Assembly (NCBI RefSeq): GCF_024756235.1
Contig: NZ_JANUGY010000010.1
Coordinates: 124,001-188,000, forward strand
Length of the DNA stretch: 64,000 nt
Source of the DNA: Massilia kyonggiensis
GTDB taxonomy: Bacteria > Pseudomonadota > Gammaproteobacteria > Burkholderiales > Burkholderiaceae_D
Direction of reading: 5' to 3'
Below the pieces are notes generated by a model. That model made no database searches. It was not told the origin of the DNA and worked only from the letters and a program-made list of their open reading frames with translations. Positions 18,024 through 27,234 of this stretch are shown here, in pieces (the first letter of the stretch is position 1; each line of letters begins with the position of its first letter). Made by a program: the position numbers and the translations under genes.

Positions 18024-18395
18024 ATGAAAAAGACCGCCGCCATCATCATCCTGTTCCTGTTCGCCCTGCTCGTCTGGAACGTCTTCACGTTCGGCGACAG
18101 CGTCGTCAGCTTCGGCGACGAGGATATCGGCGGGCCGCTGGGCGCCGTGCTGGCAACGGTCTTCACGGGCGGCGGCCTGCTGCTGGCCGGCGTGATCATG
18201 CTGCTCGTGGGCGGCGTGCTCGCGGTGGTGTTCGCCAGTGTGGGCATCCTGTGCATCGGCGGCCTGGCCCTCGGCGCCTGCGTGCTGGCCCTGCTGATTT
18301 CCCCGCTGCTGCTGCCGCTGCTGGTGCCGCTCGCGATCGTGTGGTTCTTCGTGAGCCGTTCGCGCAAGAACCGTTACATGCAACAGCCGGTCTAA
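18024..18395 (+). CDS. Small integral membrane protein
   Basis: A 123-residue protein with a clear ribosome binding site (AGAGGA, 18012-18017). After a short N-terminal helix (AAIIILFLFALLVWNVFTF) follow two to three long hydrophobic segments (about residues 38-60, 65-90 and 92-112) with runs of Gly, Val and Leu. The C-terminus is basic (SRSRKNRYMQ) and thus probably cytosolic. The layout resembles small phage-shock-like or envelope-stress membrane proteins, but no family is secure. The stop overlaps the stop of the convergent metallophosphoesterase gene. Confidence 0.75.
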   Translation: MKKTAAIIILFLFALLVWNVFTFGDSVVSFGDEDIGGPLGAVLATVFTGGGLLLAGVIMLLVGGVLAVVFASVGILCIGGLALGACVLALLISPLLLPLLVPLAIVWFFVSRSRKNRYMQQPV

Positions 18396-19135
18396 ATGCC
18401 TTCCACCAGCCGCATCGCGAACACGATCGGCAACCCGGCCGCGATGACCTTCCGCGCGGCCGCGCCGTGGTCATACGGCACCCTGAAATACTGGATTTCC
18501 CGGGCCGCGTCGTCGAAGATGGCGTAGCACGCCGCGTTGTTCTGGTCGCGCGGCTGGCCCACGGCGCCGGGCAGCACGAGGTACTGGTGCTGCGGCTGCA
18601 GCGGGATCGACTCTCCCGCCTGCGGCACGTGCCGGCCCATGCGGCCATCGTCGGCGCGGCGGTACAGCGCGGGCGCATGCACGTGGCCGGAAAACACGAT
18701 GCGGCTGCCGCTGGCGCGGATGCTGCGCTCCGCCTCTTCGATCCCCGTCACGTATTCCCACCGCTCGGGCGCATGCGCGCTCGCATGCACGAAGCACGCG
18801 TTGCCGTGTCGCTGGATGAGCGGCAGCGCGGCCAGGAAGGCCATCTGTTCGGCATCGAGCTGGCCGCCGGTCCAGGCGATGACTTCGCGCGCTTCCGCAT
18901 GCATGCGGGGGTTCAAGGGCCGCGTGACCGCGACGTCATGATTGCCCTGCACCGCGACGGCGCCCCGCTTGACGTACTCCATCACCGTGCGCACGACCCA
19001 GGCCGGGTCGGCGCCGTAGCCGACGAAGTCGCCCGTGAACGCGTACTGGTCGACGTGCCGGCGTTCCGCGTGCGCGAGGCAAGCCTCGACGGCTTCGCGG
19101 TTCGCGTGCAGGTCGGTCAGCAGGGCGAGGCGCAT
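18392..19135 (-). CDS. Metallophosphoesterase (calcineurin-like)
   Basis: A 247-residue enzyme of the calcineurin-like fold. The two-metal site motifs are all visible in order: LTDLHAN at the N-terminus (Asp8, His10), GDFVGYG (Asp about 36), GNHD (about 65) and GHVHAPAL (about 155). Members of this YfcE/MJ0936-like group hydrolyse phosphodiesters or nucleotides; the substrate here is unknown. Its start codon touches the queC stop codon with no spare base, so the two genes are almost surely one transcript. Confidence 0.86.
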   Translation of the reverse strand: MRLALLTDLHANREAVEACLAHAERRHVDQYAFTGDFVGYGADPAWVVRTVMEYVKRGAVAVQGNHDVAVTRPLNPRMHAEAREVIAWTGGQLDAEQMAFLAALPLIQRHGNACFVHASAHAPERWEYVTGIEEAERSIRASGSRIVFSGHVHAPALYRRADDGRMGRHVPQAGESIPLQPQHQYLVLPGAVGQPRDQNNAACYAIFDDAAREIQYFRVPYDHGAAARKVIAAGLPIVFAMRLVEGI

Positions 19136-19849
19136 TTACGTACCTGCGCGCTCCCGCGCGTACTGCTCGTACCCGCGCGCGCGCAGCTCGCACGCCGGGC
19201 ACTTGCCGCAACCGTGGCCCCAGGCGTGCGGCGCACCGCGTTCGCCCAGGTAGCAGGTATGGGTCTCGAAGCGGATCAGGTCGACGAGCGCTTCTCCGCC
19301 ACACTCCTCCGCCAGCTGCCAGGTCTGCTTTTTGTCGATCCACATCAGCGGCGTCTCGACCTTCAGGCGCGTGGCCATGCCCAGGTTCAGCGCGACCTGC
19401 AGCGCCTTCATCGTGTCGTCGCGGCAGTCCGGGTAGCCGGAGAAATCCGTCTCGCACATTCCGCCCACGAGCACGTTCAGGCTGCGTCGATAAGCCACGG
19501 TCGCCGCCACCGTCATGAACAGCAGGTTGCGGCCCGGAACGAAAGTGTTCGGCAAGCCGTTGGCCTGCATCTGGATCTCGGCGTTGCTGGTCAGCGCCGT
19601 GTCGGAAATGCGCGAGATCAGCGACAGGTCGATCAGGTGGTCCTCGCCCAGGCGCTGGTCCCACGTGGCCGACAGTGCGCGCATCTTGGCGAGCACGGGC
19701 GCGCGCACGTCCAGTTCGATCGCATGGCGCTGGCCGTAGTCGAAGCCGATGGTTTCCACGTGCTCGTAGCGTTGCAGAGCCCAGGCGAGGCAGGTGGTGG
19801 AATCCTGTCCTCCGCTGAACAGGACGAGGGCGGTATCGGGTTGGTGCAT
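19136..19849 (-). CDS. queC: 7-cyano-7-deazaguanine synthase QueC
   Basis: A 237-residue PP-loop ATPase that makes preQ0 from 7-carboxy-7-deazaguanine and ammonia in the queuosine pathway. The ATP pyrophosphatase loop SGGQDSTTCLAWAL lies at about residues 10-23. The zinc site near the C-terminus has four Cys in CYLGERG and GCGKCPACELR. I placed the start at ATG 19849, which follows an AGGAA site; the upstream in-frame ATG at 19903 would add an unlikely acidic tail. No queD or queE is seen nearby. The gene is divergent from tamA. Confidence 0.93.
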   Translation of the reverse strand: MHQPDTALVLFSGGQDSTTCLAWALQRYEHVETIGFDYGQRHAIELDVRAPVLAKMRALSATWDQRLGEDHLIDLSLISRISDTALTSNAEIQMQANGLPNTFVPGRNLLFMTVAATVAYRRSLNVLVGGMCETDFSGYPDCRDDTMKALQVALNLGMATRLKVETPLMWIDKKQTWQLAEECGGEALVDLIRFETHTCYLGERGAPHAWGHGCGKCPACELRARGYEQYARERAGT

Positions 19850-19943
19850 GATGAATTCCTGTATTGACGCCGGCGCCGAGTCGTCCGCCATCGGATTTGA
19901 CAATCAGTTAAGATGTGGCCGGCATATTGACGAATGGAGCGAC

Positions 19944-21824
19944 ATGATTTCCGCACGACCCGACCCATGCACGGCGATGGCGCCGGCGCGACCACGAATT
20001 TTGGCACAAATCGTGCTGACCGTGAACGCGCTGTGCATCGCTCCGGTCGTCGCCGCGCAGGATCAGCCGCGGCCGGAAGCGCCCTCCAGGGCCATCGACT
20101 ACGACGTGCGCATCGACGCGCCGCGCCAGCTGCGCGACCTGCTGGAAAACAATCTCGACCTGATGCGCTGGCGCGGCAACCCGCGCCTCGACATGGAGCA
20201 GCTGCTGCGCCTCGTGCGCACGACGCCCGATCAGATCAAGACCCTCGTCGCCACCGAAGGCTATTACACGCCGAAGGTGTCCGCCGACCTCGACACGTCG
20301 GGCGCGAAGCCGCGCGCGCTCGTCGACGTCGAGCCGGGCGAGCCGGTCGTCGTGGGCGACGTCGATATCGAACTGCGCGGCTTCGTCCCGTTCGACAAGG
20401 GCAGCGCGCCCATCGACGCGGCCGCCCTCCGTAACCGCTGGACCCTGCCCGTCGGCGCCCGCTTCCGTACGGCGGACTGGGAAGCGGCCAAGCGCGGCCT
20501 CGTGCGCCAGGTGGCGCAGTCGCGCTTCCCGCGCGCGCAGCTCCTCGATTCTTCCGCCACCGTCGATCCCGACACGCACCGCGCGCTGCTGAAGGTCGTC
20601 ATCGACAGCGGTCCGGACGCGCGCTTCGGCGGGCTCAAGATCGAGGGCCTGCAGCGCTATCCGGCCAGCGTCATCACGAACCTGAACACGATCCGCCCCG
20701 GCGACGAATACAACGAGGCCGCGCTGCAGGCGCTGCAGGGCCGTTTGCAGGACACGGGTTACTTCGCCAGCGTGGAAGTGAGCGCCGACATGTCGTCCGT
20801 GATCGCGTCGCAGGTCCAGGACCTGAAGGAAAACGAGGCCGCGACGCCGCAGCCGCCATCCGGACCGGCGACCTTGCCCGTGCTCGTGCGCGTCACGGAG
20901 AACAAGCGCAAGAACGTGGCGCTCGGCGTCGGTTTCTCGACCAACACGGGCGCCCGCGCGCAGGCCGAGTACGACGACCTGAACGTGTTCGGCAAGCGCA
21001 TGAAGAGCAACGTGCTGTACGAGCAGAAACACCAGGCGGCCAAGGCGGATTTCTATCTGCCGACGACGACGGGCGGCTACAACAACAGCTTCGGCGCCGG
21101 CTACGACCGCCTCGACGCCAACGGCCAGATCACGCGCACGACGAGCATCCACGCCAAGCGCGCGTGGGGCTCGCCGCTGCTGGAAAAGACGCTGACGCTG
21201 GAAGCGCTGACCGAACAGGTGACCATCGACGACCTGCCGACGACGCGCGTAAAAAGCGTGCCGCTGACGTTCTCGATCACCAAGCGCAAGCTGGACAGCC
21301 TCGTGCAGCCGTCGCGCGGTTATATCGTCAACGCGCAGGTCGGCGGCGCCTTCCTGCCCGTGCTGACGGACGAGAAATTCGTGCGCATCTACACGCGCGC
21401 CCTCGCCTACAAGCCGGTCGGCGATGCCGGCACGCTGATCGTGCGCGGCGAATTCGGCGCGGTGGGCTCGAAGGACAAGAACGGCGTGCCGTCGACGTTC
21501 CTGTTCCGCGCCGGCGGCGACCAGTCCGTGCGCGGCTACGGCTACCAGCAGCTGGGCGTGCCGGTCGGTTCCGCCATCACGGGCGGCCGCTACCTGCTCA
21601 CCGGCAGCGCCGAATACGATTACTGGTTCAAGCCGCCATGGGGCGCGGCCGTGTTCTACGACGTCGGCAACGCGGGCGACAACTTCTCCGACCTGAAACC
21701 GAAGGTCGGCTACGGCGTCGGCGCGCGCTGGCGCAGCCCCGTCGGCCCGATCAACGTCGACGTCGCCTACGGCAAGGCGGTGCACAAGGTCCGCCTGCAC
21801 TTCTCACTGGGATTCACCTTCTGA
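19944..21824 (+). CDS. tamA: TamA-like outer-membrane assembly factor (Omp85 family)
   Basis: A 626-residue outer-membrane protein of the Omp85 family. A signal peptide with the hydrophobic stretch LAQIVLTVNALCIAPVVAAQ precedes three POTRA domains (about residues 55-330) and a C-terminal 16-strand barrel. Barrel marks include the RGYGYQQLG lid-lock motif and the terminal strand ending in FSLGFTF. A GGAG site precedes ATG 19944. The next gene, tamB, starts within the stop codon (TGATG), so both subunits are made together. The complex helps insert autotransporters and other outer-membrane proteins, or moves phospholipids between membranes. Confidence 0.9.
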   Translation: MISARPDPCTAMAPARPRILAQIVLTVNALCIAPVVAAQDQPRPEAPSRAIDYDVRIDAPRQLRDLLENNLDLMRWRGNPRLDMEQLLRLVRTTPDQIKTLVATEGYYTPKVSADLDTSGAKPRALVDVEPGEPVVVGDVDIELRGFVPFDKGSAPIDAAALRNRWTLPVGARFRTADWEAAKRGLVRQVAQSRFPRAQLLDSSATVDPDTHRALLKVVIDSGPDARFGGLKIEGLQRYPASVITNLNTIRPGDEYNEAALQALQGRLQDTGYFASVEVSADMSSVIASQVQDLKENEAATPQPPSGPATLPVLVRVTENKRKNVALGVGFSTNTGARAQAEYDDLNVFGKRMKSNVLYEQKHQAAKADFYLPTTTGGYNNSFGAGYDRLDANGQITRTTSIHAKRAWGSPLLEKTLTLEALTEQVTIDDLPTTRVKSVPLTFSITKRKLDSLVQPSRGYIVNAQVGGAFLPVLTDEKFVRIYTRALAYKPVGDAGTLIVRGEFGAVGSKDKNGVPSTFLFRAGGDQSVRGYGYQQLGVPVGSAITGGRYLLTGSAEYDYWFKPPWGAAVFYDVGNAGDNFSDLKPKVGYGVGARWRSPVGPINVDVAYGKAVHKVRLHFSLGFTF

Positions 21825-24800
21825 TGGAAGCCGATCAACAAACGCCCCCAACCCCTGCGCCAGTGCGCCGCTGGCCGCGCCGCGTCGGCATCGGCGTGGT
21901 CGTCGTCGGCGTCGTGCTGGGCGGCGCGGTCTGGTACCTGGGCCGCGAGACCACCTTGCAGATGATCGCCCAGCGCGTCGCCAACGCGAGCGGCGGCAAG
22001 CTCACCCTGTCCGGCGTCTCCGGCTCGCTGTACGGCCACATGCACATCGGCCACGTCGTGTTCCGCAGCGAGACGTCGGTGACGACGGCCGACGACATCG
22101 ACATCGACTGGAAGCCCTGGCAATACCTGTCGCGCGGCGTGGAGATCGACAAGCTGTACGCCCGCGTGGTGCGCGTGGAGACGCTGAAGGAATCGACGGA
22201 ACCGACGACGATGCCCACGCGCCTCGCGCCGCCCTTCAAGATCGCGGTCGAGGATGCGCGCGTCGCAAAGGCCATCTTCGTGAACAAGGGCGCGACGACG
22301 GAAATCGACGACATCCGCGCGCGCCTGCACGGCGACAAGGCACAGTGGAAGCTCGACTACGCGTCCGCGAACACGCCGTGGGGCCAGGTCGCGGCCAAGG
22401 GCAGCATCGCCAACACGCTGCCGTACAAGCTGGATGCGGATGCGAGCCTGACGCAGTCGCAGCCCGCCGCGCCGGCGCAGACCGAGGCGCCGCCGAGCCT
22501 CGGCGCGCAGCTGAAACTGCACGCGTCGGGCGATCTGCAGAAGACCGTCATCGACGCCACCGGCCAGGCCGCGCGTGCACAGGGCAAGGCGCAGATCGTC
22601 ATGTCTCCGTTCGCCGACATCCCGCTGCAGGCGTTCACGCTCGACGCGCACAACATCGACCCCGGCTTCTTCAGCCCGACGCTGCCCAGCGCGGACCTGA
22701 ACCTGGCCGTGTCGGTCCGGCTCGACCCGAACCGCAATATCGCGGGTTCAGTGAACCTGACGAACGACGGTGCCGTCGGCACGCTCGACCAGCAACGCCT
22801 GCCCCTCCGGGCGATGCGCGGCCAGCTGGGCGGCAGCCTCACCGCCATGCGCATCACGGACGTGCTGATCGACGTGGGCAGCGCCGGCCGCTTCACGGGC
22901 AGCGGCAGCGTCCAGCGCGGCCCCGACGAAACAGGCCTCGGCACGGCGGAATTCGCGCTGCACACGGACCGCTTCGACCTGAAGCAGGTCCACGGCAGCA
23001 TGAAGCCGACGAAGATCGCGGGCGACATCAGGGTCGCCAACACGAAGGACACGCAGACGCTGGACGTGAACCTGTCGGACGCCGGCCTGCGCCTCGCCGC
23101 GCAAGCCGCGCTGGCCGACGACGTGCTGACGGTGCGCGACGCACGCCTGTCCGCCGGTAAAAGCAGCGTGCGCGTGACGGGCAATGCGAACCTCACGGAT
23201 AAAAAGCCGTTCAAGGCAAATGCCGTCGTCAGCAAATTCAACCCGGCCGATTTCGGCAAGTTCCCGCAGGCCGACATCAATGCCGAGATCAACGCGGCCG
23301 GCGCGCTCGCCCCGCAGTGGAAGGTCGCGGCCGATTTCGCCGTGCGTCCGAGCCGGCTGTTCGACCAGCCCCTGTCCGGCCGCGGCAAGCTCGATGCGGA
23401 TGCCACGCACGTGCACGACGTCGACGCCACGCTCGCGCTGGGTCAGAACACGGTGGATTTGCGCGGCGCGTTCGGCAAGCCGGGCGAGAAGCTGACGTGG
23501 AAGGTCGACGGCAAGCAGCTCTCGGCGCTGCGCAGCGACTTGTATGGCGCCGTGCTCGCGAGCGGCGTCGTCACCGGCACGATGGAGGCGCCGCGCACGA
23601 CGTTCGACGTCGATGCGCGCAACCTCGGCTGGGTGCCGCGCGAACGGAAGAACGACAATGGATCCATCCATGCAAGCGGCGAGGCATGGCTGTCGGGGAA
23701 AGAAGGCGCGCGCATCGTGGAAGTCACGGCCAAGGGCGACATGCAGCGCCTGAACCCGGCCGCCTTCGGCTCGCCGCTGGCCGGCAGCATCAACGGCGGC
23801 TTTACGGCCAGCGGCCGCACGGGCGCGAACATGGGCGGCGCCATCGACCTGGCGCTGCAGGATTCCACGTTGTCGAAATCGCCGCTCTGGGGCCACGCGA
23901 AGCTGGCGGCGGACAAGCGGCATGTGTCGAACGCCGATATCGACCTGCACCTGGGCGGCAACGTCGTCGCGGCGAAAGGCGCATTCGGTAGCGGGCGCGA
24001 TACGCTCAACTGGCGCATCGACGCGCCGCAGCTGGCCGCCCTCGGCCCGGACTTCGGCGGCGCGCTGCGCGGATCCGGCACCTTGTCCGGCACGATGGAC
24101 ACGCCGTCGCTGACGGCCGCCATCGAAGGCCAGAACATCCGCGCGATGGGCACGCAGTCGGTGAAGGCGCTGAAAGCCACCGCGAACCTGGGCTCGGGCC
24201 GCGGCGCCGCCGATCCGCTCGCGCTCGATGTGTCGGTGACGGATTACGCGAGCACGACGACCGATAAGCTGGGCAACGTCAGCGAGACGAAGATCGCGTC
24301 CGCCCGCCTGACGTCGACGGGCACGCGCGGCGCGCACACGATTTCCGCCGCCGCACGGGGCGACAGCTTCGATGCCGCGCTGGCCGTGCACGGCGGCCTG
24401 ACGGGCAATACGTGGAACGGCACGGTCGACGCGCTGAAGAACAGCGGGCGCTACGCCATGACCCTGGCCGCGCCGACGCCGCTGCGTATCGCGGGCGCAC
24501 CGGGCAGCGGTCTCGCGGGCCTCGCGAAACCGGAGCAGATCGCCCTCAGCGGTGCGACGATCCGGCTGCCGGCCGGTTCCGTCACGATCGACTCGCTGGC
24601 CAAGATCGGCCCGCGCTGGAACACGCGCGGCAGCGCCACCGGCGTGCCGATGAATTATCTGGCGCAGGCGTCGGACGCGATGCGCCAGAACGTGCGCGGC
24701 GACCTGACCCTGGGTGCGCAATGGGCCATCGACCTGCGCGCACCCACCGCGGCCGGCGCCGTGCCGCAGCTCGCGGGCAGCGTGCACGTGTTCCGCGAAA

Positions 24801-26296
24801 AGGGAGATTTGATCGCGGGCGACATCTCGCCGATCGCGCTGGGCCTGCGCCAACTGGACCTGCGCGCGGACGTCGCCGGCGGCGCGCTGCGCAGCCAGCT
24901 CGCGCTGGACGGCACGCGCATCGGCACGGCCAGCGTGGACGCCACCGCCCAGCTGCTGCAGGGCCGCGTCGACAACGACAGCCCATTGAAACTGACGGCC
25001 AATGCGAACCTCGCGTCGCTGTCGTGGGTATCGCCGCTGCTCGGCCAGCCGGGCCTGGAAGTGGACGGCGCGCTGCGCCTCGCGATCAACGGCACGGGCA
25101 CCGTCGGCGCGCCGACGCTCAACGGCAACATCGAAGGCGACGGCCTCGCCGTGCGCTGGCCGGACCAGGGCGTCCGCCTGCGCAACGGCCAGCTGCGCGC
25201 GCAGCTCGCGGGCGACCAGCTGCAACTGCAGCGCCTGACCCTGGAAGGCAACAGCGGCCGCGCGACGGTGGACGGCTTCGTGCGCTTTGCCGGCGGCGAG
25301 GCGACGATGAACCTGAAACTCGTCGCGGACAAGCTGGAAGCGCTGTCGCGCCCGGACCGCACCGTCGTCCTGAGCGGCCAGGCCAGCGTCGTGCGCGACG
25401 CGCGCCAGTTCCGTGTCGAGGGTAATTTCAAGGCGGACCGCGCCCTCGTCGAACTGGCGCCGCAGGACCGCCCGACGATCTCGGACGACGTCATTGTGCT
25501 GGGCCGCGGCAATGCAGCGCCGGCGACGGCGAAGAAAGAGACGGCGGTCCCGCTGACGATCGACCTGACGGCCGACCTGGGCGACGACTTCCACCTGCGC
25601 GGTATGGGCGCCGATGCCTACCTGGCCGGCAATGTGCACGTGCTGAAGGTGGGCGACCGCGCGCCGCGCATCAACGGCACCGTGCGCACGGTCAGCGGCA
25701 CGTATGCCGCGTACGGCCAGCGCCTGACGATCGAGCGCGGCGTGATCACGTTCAGCGGCCCGTACGACAACCCGTCGCTGGACATCCTCGCCGTGCGCAA
25801 GCGTCCCGACGGCGAGCAGGTGAGCGAAACGAACGTCGAGGCGGGCGTGCAGGTACGCGGCACGGCGCTGTCGCCGACGGCGAAGCTCGTGTCGACGCCG
25901 AACGTGTCCGACAGCGACAAACTGTCGTGGCTCGTGCTGGGCCACGGCATGGAAGCGACGACGGGCAACGAGGCCGACGTGCTGAGTGCCGCCGCGGGCG
26001 CCCTGCTGGGCGGCAAAGGCGGCACGGGCGGCATCACGAGCAAGCTGGCGAACTCGCTGGGCGTAGACGAACTGGGCGTACGCCAGGGCGCGGGCCAGGC
26101 GTCCGGCCTGGAAAACACGGTGGTCACGGTCGGCAAGCGCATCTCGTCGCGCCTGTACCTGAGCTTCGAACAGGGCGCCGCCACTGCCTCGAGCGTCGTG
26201 CGGGTGCGCTACAAGATCAACCCGCGCATCACCTTGCAGTTGCAGACCGGGACCAACACGGCGCTGGACGTGCTGTACTCCTGGGCGTTCGACTAA
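21824..26296 (+). CDS. tamB: Translocation and assembly module protein TamB
   Basis: A 1490-residue envelope-spanning protein. An N-terminal inner-membrane anchor (about residues 22-42) is followed by a very long stretch of repeating beta-strand segments of the AsmA/TamB type that form a hydrophobic groove across the periplasm. The C-terminal DUF490/TamB domain shows VKVGDRAPRINGTVR, GTYAAYGQRLTIERG and the ending LQLQTGTNTALDVLYSWAFD. Family length in enterics is about 1260, so this version is somewhat longer. It partners with TamA encoded just upstream, the start at 21824 overlapping the tamA stop. Confidence 0.92.
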   Translation: MEADQQTPPTPAPVRRWPRRVGIGVVVVGVVLGGAVWYLGRETTLQMIAQRVANASGGKLTLSGVSGSLYGHMHIGHVVFRSETSVTTADDIDIDWKPWQYLSRGVEIDKLYARVVRVETLKESTEPTTMPTRLAPPFKIAVEDARVAKAIFVNKGATTEIDDIRARLHGDKAQWKLDYASANTPWGQVAAKGSIANTLPYKLDADASLTQSQPAAPAQTEAPPSLGAQLKLHASGDLQKTVIDATGQAARAQGKAQIVMSPFADIPLQAFTLDAHNIDPGFFSPTLPSADLNLAVSVRLDPNRNIAGSVNLTNDGAVGTLDQQRLPLRAMRGQLGGSLTAMRITDVLIDVGSAGRFTGSGSVQRGPDETGLGTAEFALHTDRFDLKQVHGSMKPTKIAGDIRVANTKDTQTLDVNLSDAGLRLAAQAALADDVLTVRDARLSAGKSSVRVTGNANLTDKKPFKANAVVSKFNPADFGKFPQADINAEINAAGALAPQWKVAADFAVRPSRLFDQPLSGRGKLDADATHVHDVDATLALGQNTVDLRGAFGKPGEKLTWKVDGKQLSALRSDLYGAVLASGVVTGTMEAPRTTFDVDARNLGWVPRERKNDNGSIHASGEAWLSGKEGARIVEVTAKGDMQRLNPAAFGSPLAGSINGGFTASGRTGANMGGAIDLALQDSTLSKSPLWGHAKLAADKRHVSNADIDLHLGGNVVAAKGAFGSGRDTLNWRIDAPQLAALGPDFGGALRGSGTLSGTMDTPSLTAAIEGQNIRAMGTQSVKALKATANLGSGRGAADPLALDVSVTDYASTTTDKLGNVSETKIASARLTSTGTRGAHTISAAARGDSFDAALAVHGGLTGNTWNGTVDALKNSGRYAMTLAAPTPLRIAGAPGSGLAGLAKPEQIALSGATIRLPAGSVTIDSLAKIGPRWNTRGSATGVPMNYLAQASDAMRQNVRGDLTLGAQWAIDLRAPTAAGAVPQLAGSVHVFREKGDLIAGDISPIALGLRQLDLRADVAGGALRSQLALDGTRIGTASVDATAQLLQGRVDNDSPLKLTANANLASLSWVSPLLGQPGLEVDGALRLAINGTGTVGAPTLNGNIEGDGLAVRWPDQGVRLRNGQLRAQLAGDQLQLQRLTLEGNSGRATVDGFVRFAGGEATMNLKLVADKLEALSRPDRTVVLSGQASVVRDARQFRVEGNFKADRALVELAPQDRPTISDDVIVLGRGNAAPATAKKETAVPLTIDLTADLGDDFHLRGMGADAYLAGNVHVLKVGDRAPRINGTVRTVSGTYAAYGQRLTIERGVITFSGPYDNPSLDILAVRKRPDGEQVSETNVEAGVQVRGTALSPTAKLVSTPNVSDSDKLSWLVLGHGMEATTGNEADVLSAAAGALLGGKGGTGGITSKLANSLGVDELGVRQGAGQASGLENTVVTVGKRISSRLYLSFEQGAATASSVVRVRYKINPRITLQLQTGTNTALDVLYSWAFD

Positions 26297-26301
26297 CCAA
26301 A

Positions 26302-26351
26302 AAATTCGGGGTCAGAGCACATTTCTAGAAATGTGCTCTGACCCCGAATTT
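26302..26351. repeat. Perfect 50-bp palindrome
   Basis: Two exact 25-base arms meet at the centre TCT/AGA with no spacer. The arms run from AAATTCGGGGTCAGAGC to the XbaI-like centre and back. The element lies six bases past the tamB stop codon, between convergent genes, where it could act as a transcription terminator in both directions. Its form and the GGGGTCAGAGCAC core resemble the REP-type palindromes that occur many times in betaproteobacterial genomes, but copy number cannot be judged from one window. Confidence 0.9.
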
Positions 26352-26387
26352 AACCCCGAATTTAACCCCGAATTTAATGCCGAGTTT
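26340..26387. repeat. Four-copy 12-bp direct repeat next to the palindrome
   Basis: Units of twelve bases with the core CCCCGAATTT follow each other at 26340, 26352, 26364 and 26376. The second and third are identical, the first differs at one base, the fourth at three. The first unit is the end of the palindrome arm, so the array seems to have grown by repeating that arm. The last unit overlaps the stop codon of the DUF1801 gene. Confidence 0.85.
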
Positions 26388-26805
26388 ATACGGTGGCTTT
26401 TGAACGCTTCGGTTTTGCCTTGGCCGCATTGAGCGCGGCCGCCGCGCGGATGAGCGCACGAAACGCGGCCGGGTCCAGTTCCTCGCCTTCGTGGATGTCG
26501 ATGGCGCGCCGGGCGTTGCCGTCCAGGCTGGAGTTGAACAGGCCGGACGGATCCTCCAGCGACGCGCCCTTCAGGAAAGTCAGCTTCACGTGCGATTTGT
26601 ACGATTCGCCCGTGCACAGGATGCCGCCGCTGGACCACACCGGCGTCCCCATCCACTTCCATTCTTCCACGACGCCGGGCACCGCTTCGTGGATCAGGGC
26701 GCGCACCCGGGCCAGCGCCGCGCCGCGCCAGTCGCCCAGGTCGGCGATGCGGCGGTCGATCAGTGCGGACGCCGGCAGGTCCGCGGACGCATTCTCCTGC
26801 TTCAT
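26386..26805 (-). CDS. DUF1801 (YdhG-like) domain protein
   Basis: A 139-residue protein matching the DUF1801/YdhG family: the core LGDWRGAALARVRALIHEAVPGVVEEWKW, the aromatic strand GILCTGESYKSHVKLTFLKGASL and the C-terminal helix with FRALIRAAAAL. Members are small alpha-beta proteins of unknown biochemical role that often occur near SRPBCC and ArsR genes, as here. The C-terminus is Lys-rich (KAKPKRSKATV). The stop codon lies in the last unit of the 12-bp repeat array. It follows the SRPBCC gene on the same strand, 15 bases away. Confidence 0.82.
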   Translation of the reverse strand: MKQENASADLPASALIDRRIADLGDWRGAALARVRALIHEAVPGVVEEWKWMGTPVWSSGGILCTGESYKSHVKLTFLKGASLEDPSGLFNSSLDGNARRAIDIHEGEELDPAAFRALIRAAAALNAAKAKPKRSKATV

Positions 26806-26820
26806 CTCTCCTCCTTCAGC

Positions 26821-27234
26821 TTAGTCGTCGAGCTTCGCCAGCACCTCGTCGAGGGCGGCGGTGAACTTGTTCCAGCCGTATTTCGCACCATTGTAGGCCG
26901 CATCCTGGCCGGGCTGGAAGCCGGTCTGTTCCATTTTCAGGTGCGTGCCCGCGCCGGCCGGGGTCAGGGTCCAGGTGACGACGCTGTCCAGGCCCATCGC
27001 GGCCCACGTGTACGACAGCGAACGGTTCGGCTCGATCTCGAGCACTTCGCACTCGACGGCACCCCAGTCGGCGCTGAGCTTGAAACGGTGATGCAGGGCA
27101 GGCACGAAATCGTTCTTCATGAGCCAAGCTTCGATCAGGTGCGGCTGCGTGAGTGCGCGCCAGAGCTTTTCCGGCGGATGCGCGAATTCGCGTTCGACGG
27201 TGACGGTGCGCGTGTGGAGCGAGGTATCGTTCAT
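26821..27234 (-). CDS. SRPBCC/AHSA1 domain protein
   Basis: A 137-residue protein of the START-like SRPBCC superfamily, AHSA1 (Aha1 C-terminal) subgroup. Typical features are VEREFAHPPEKLWRALTQPHLIEAWLM at the start, the strand LSYTWAAMGLDSVVTWTL, and the long C-terminal helix with GWNKFTAALDEVLAKL. The fold encloses a hydrophobic cavity; ligands are usually unknown. Its ATG overlaps the stop of the ArsR gene by four bases, so the two form a translationally coupled pair, a common genome pairing in proteobacteria. Confidence 0.9.
   Translation of the reverse strand: MNDTSLHTRTVTVEREFAHPPEKLWRALTQPHLIEAWLMKNDFVPALHHRFKLSADWGAVECEVLEIEPNRSLSYTWAAMGLDSVVTWTLTPAGAGTHLKMEQTGFQPGQDAAYNGAKYGWNKFTAALDEVLAKLDD

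Noticed and set aside
22748..25945. 1065-codon minus-strand open frame
   Set aside because: It lies fully antisense to tamB. The translation is rich in Arg, His and Ala and lacks any family motif, as expected when high-GC third positions suppress stop codons.
26340..26387. CRISPR array
   Set aside because: The 12-base units follow each other without spacers and derive from the palindrome arm; no cas genes are present.
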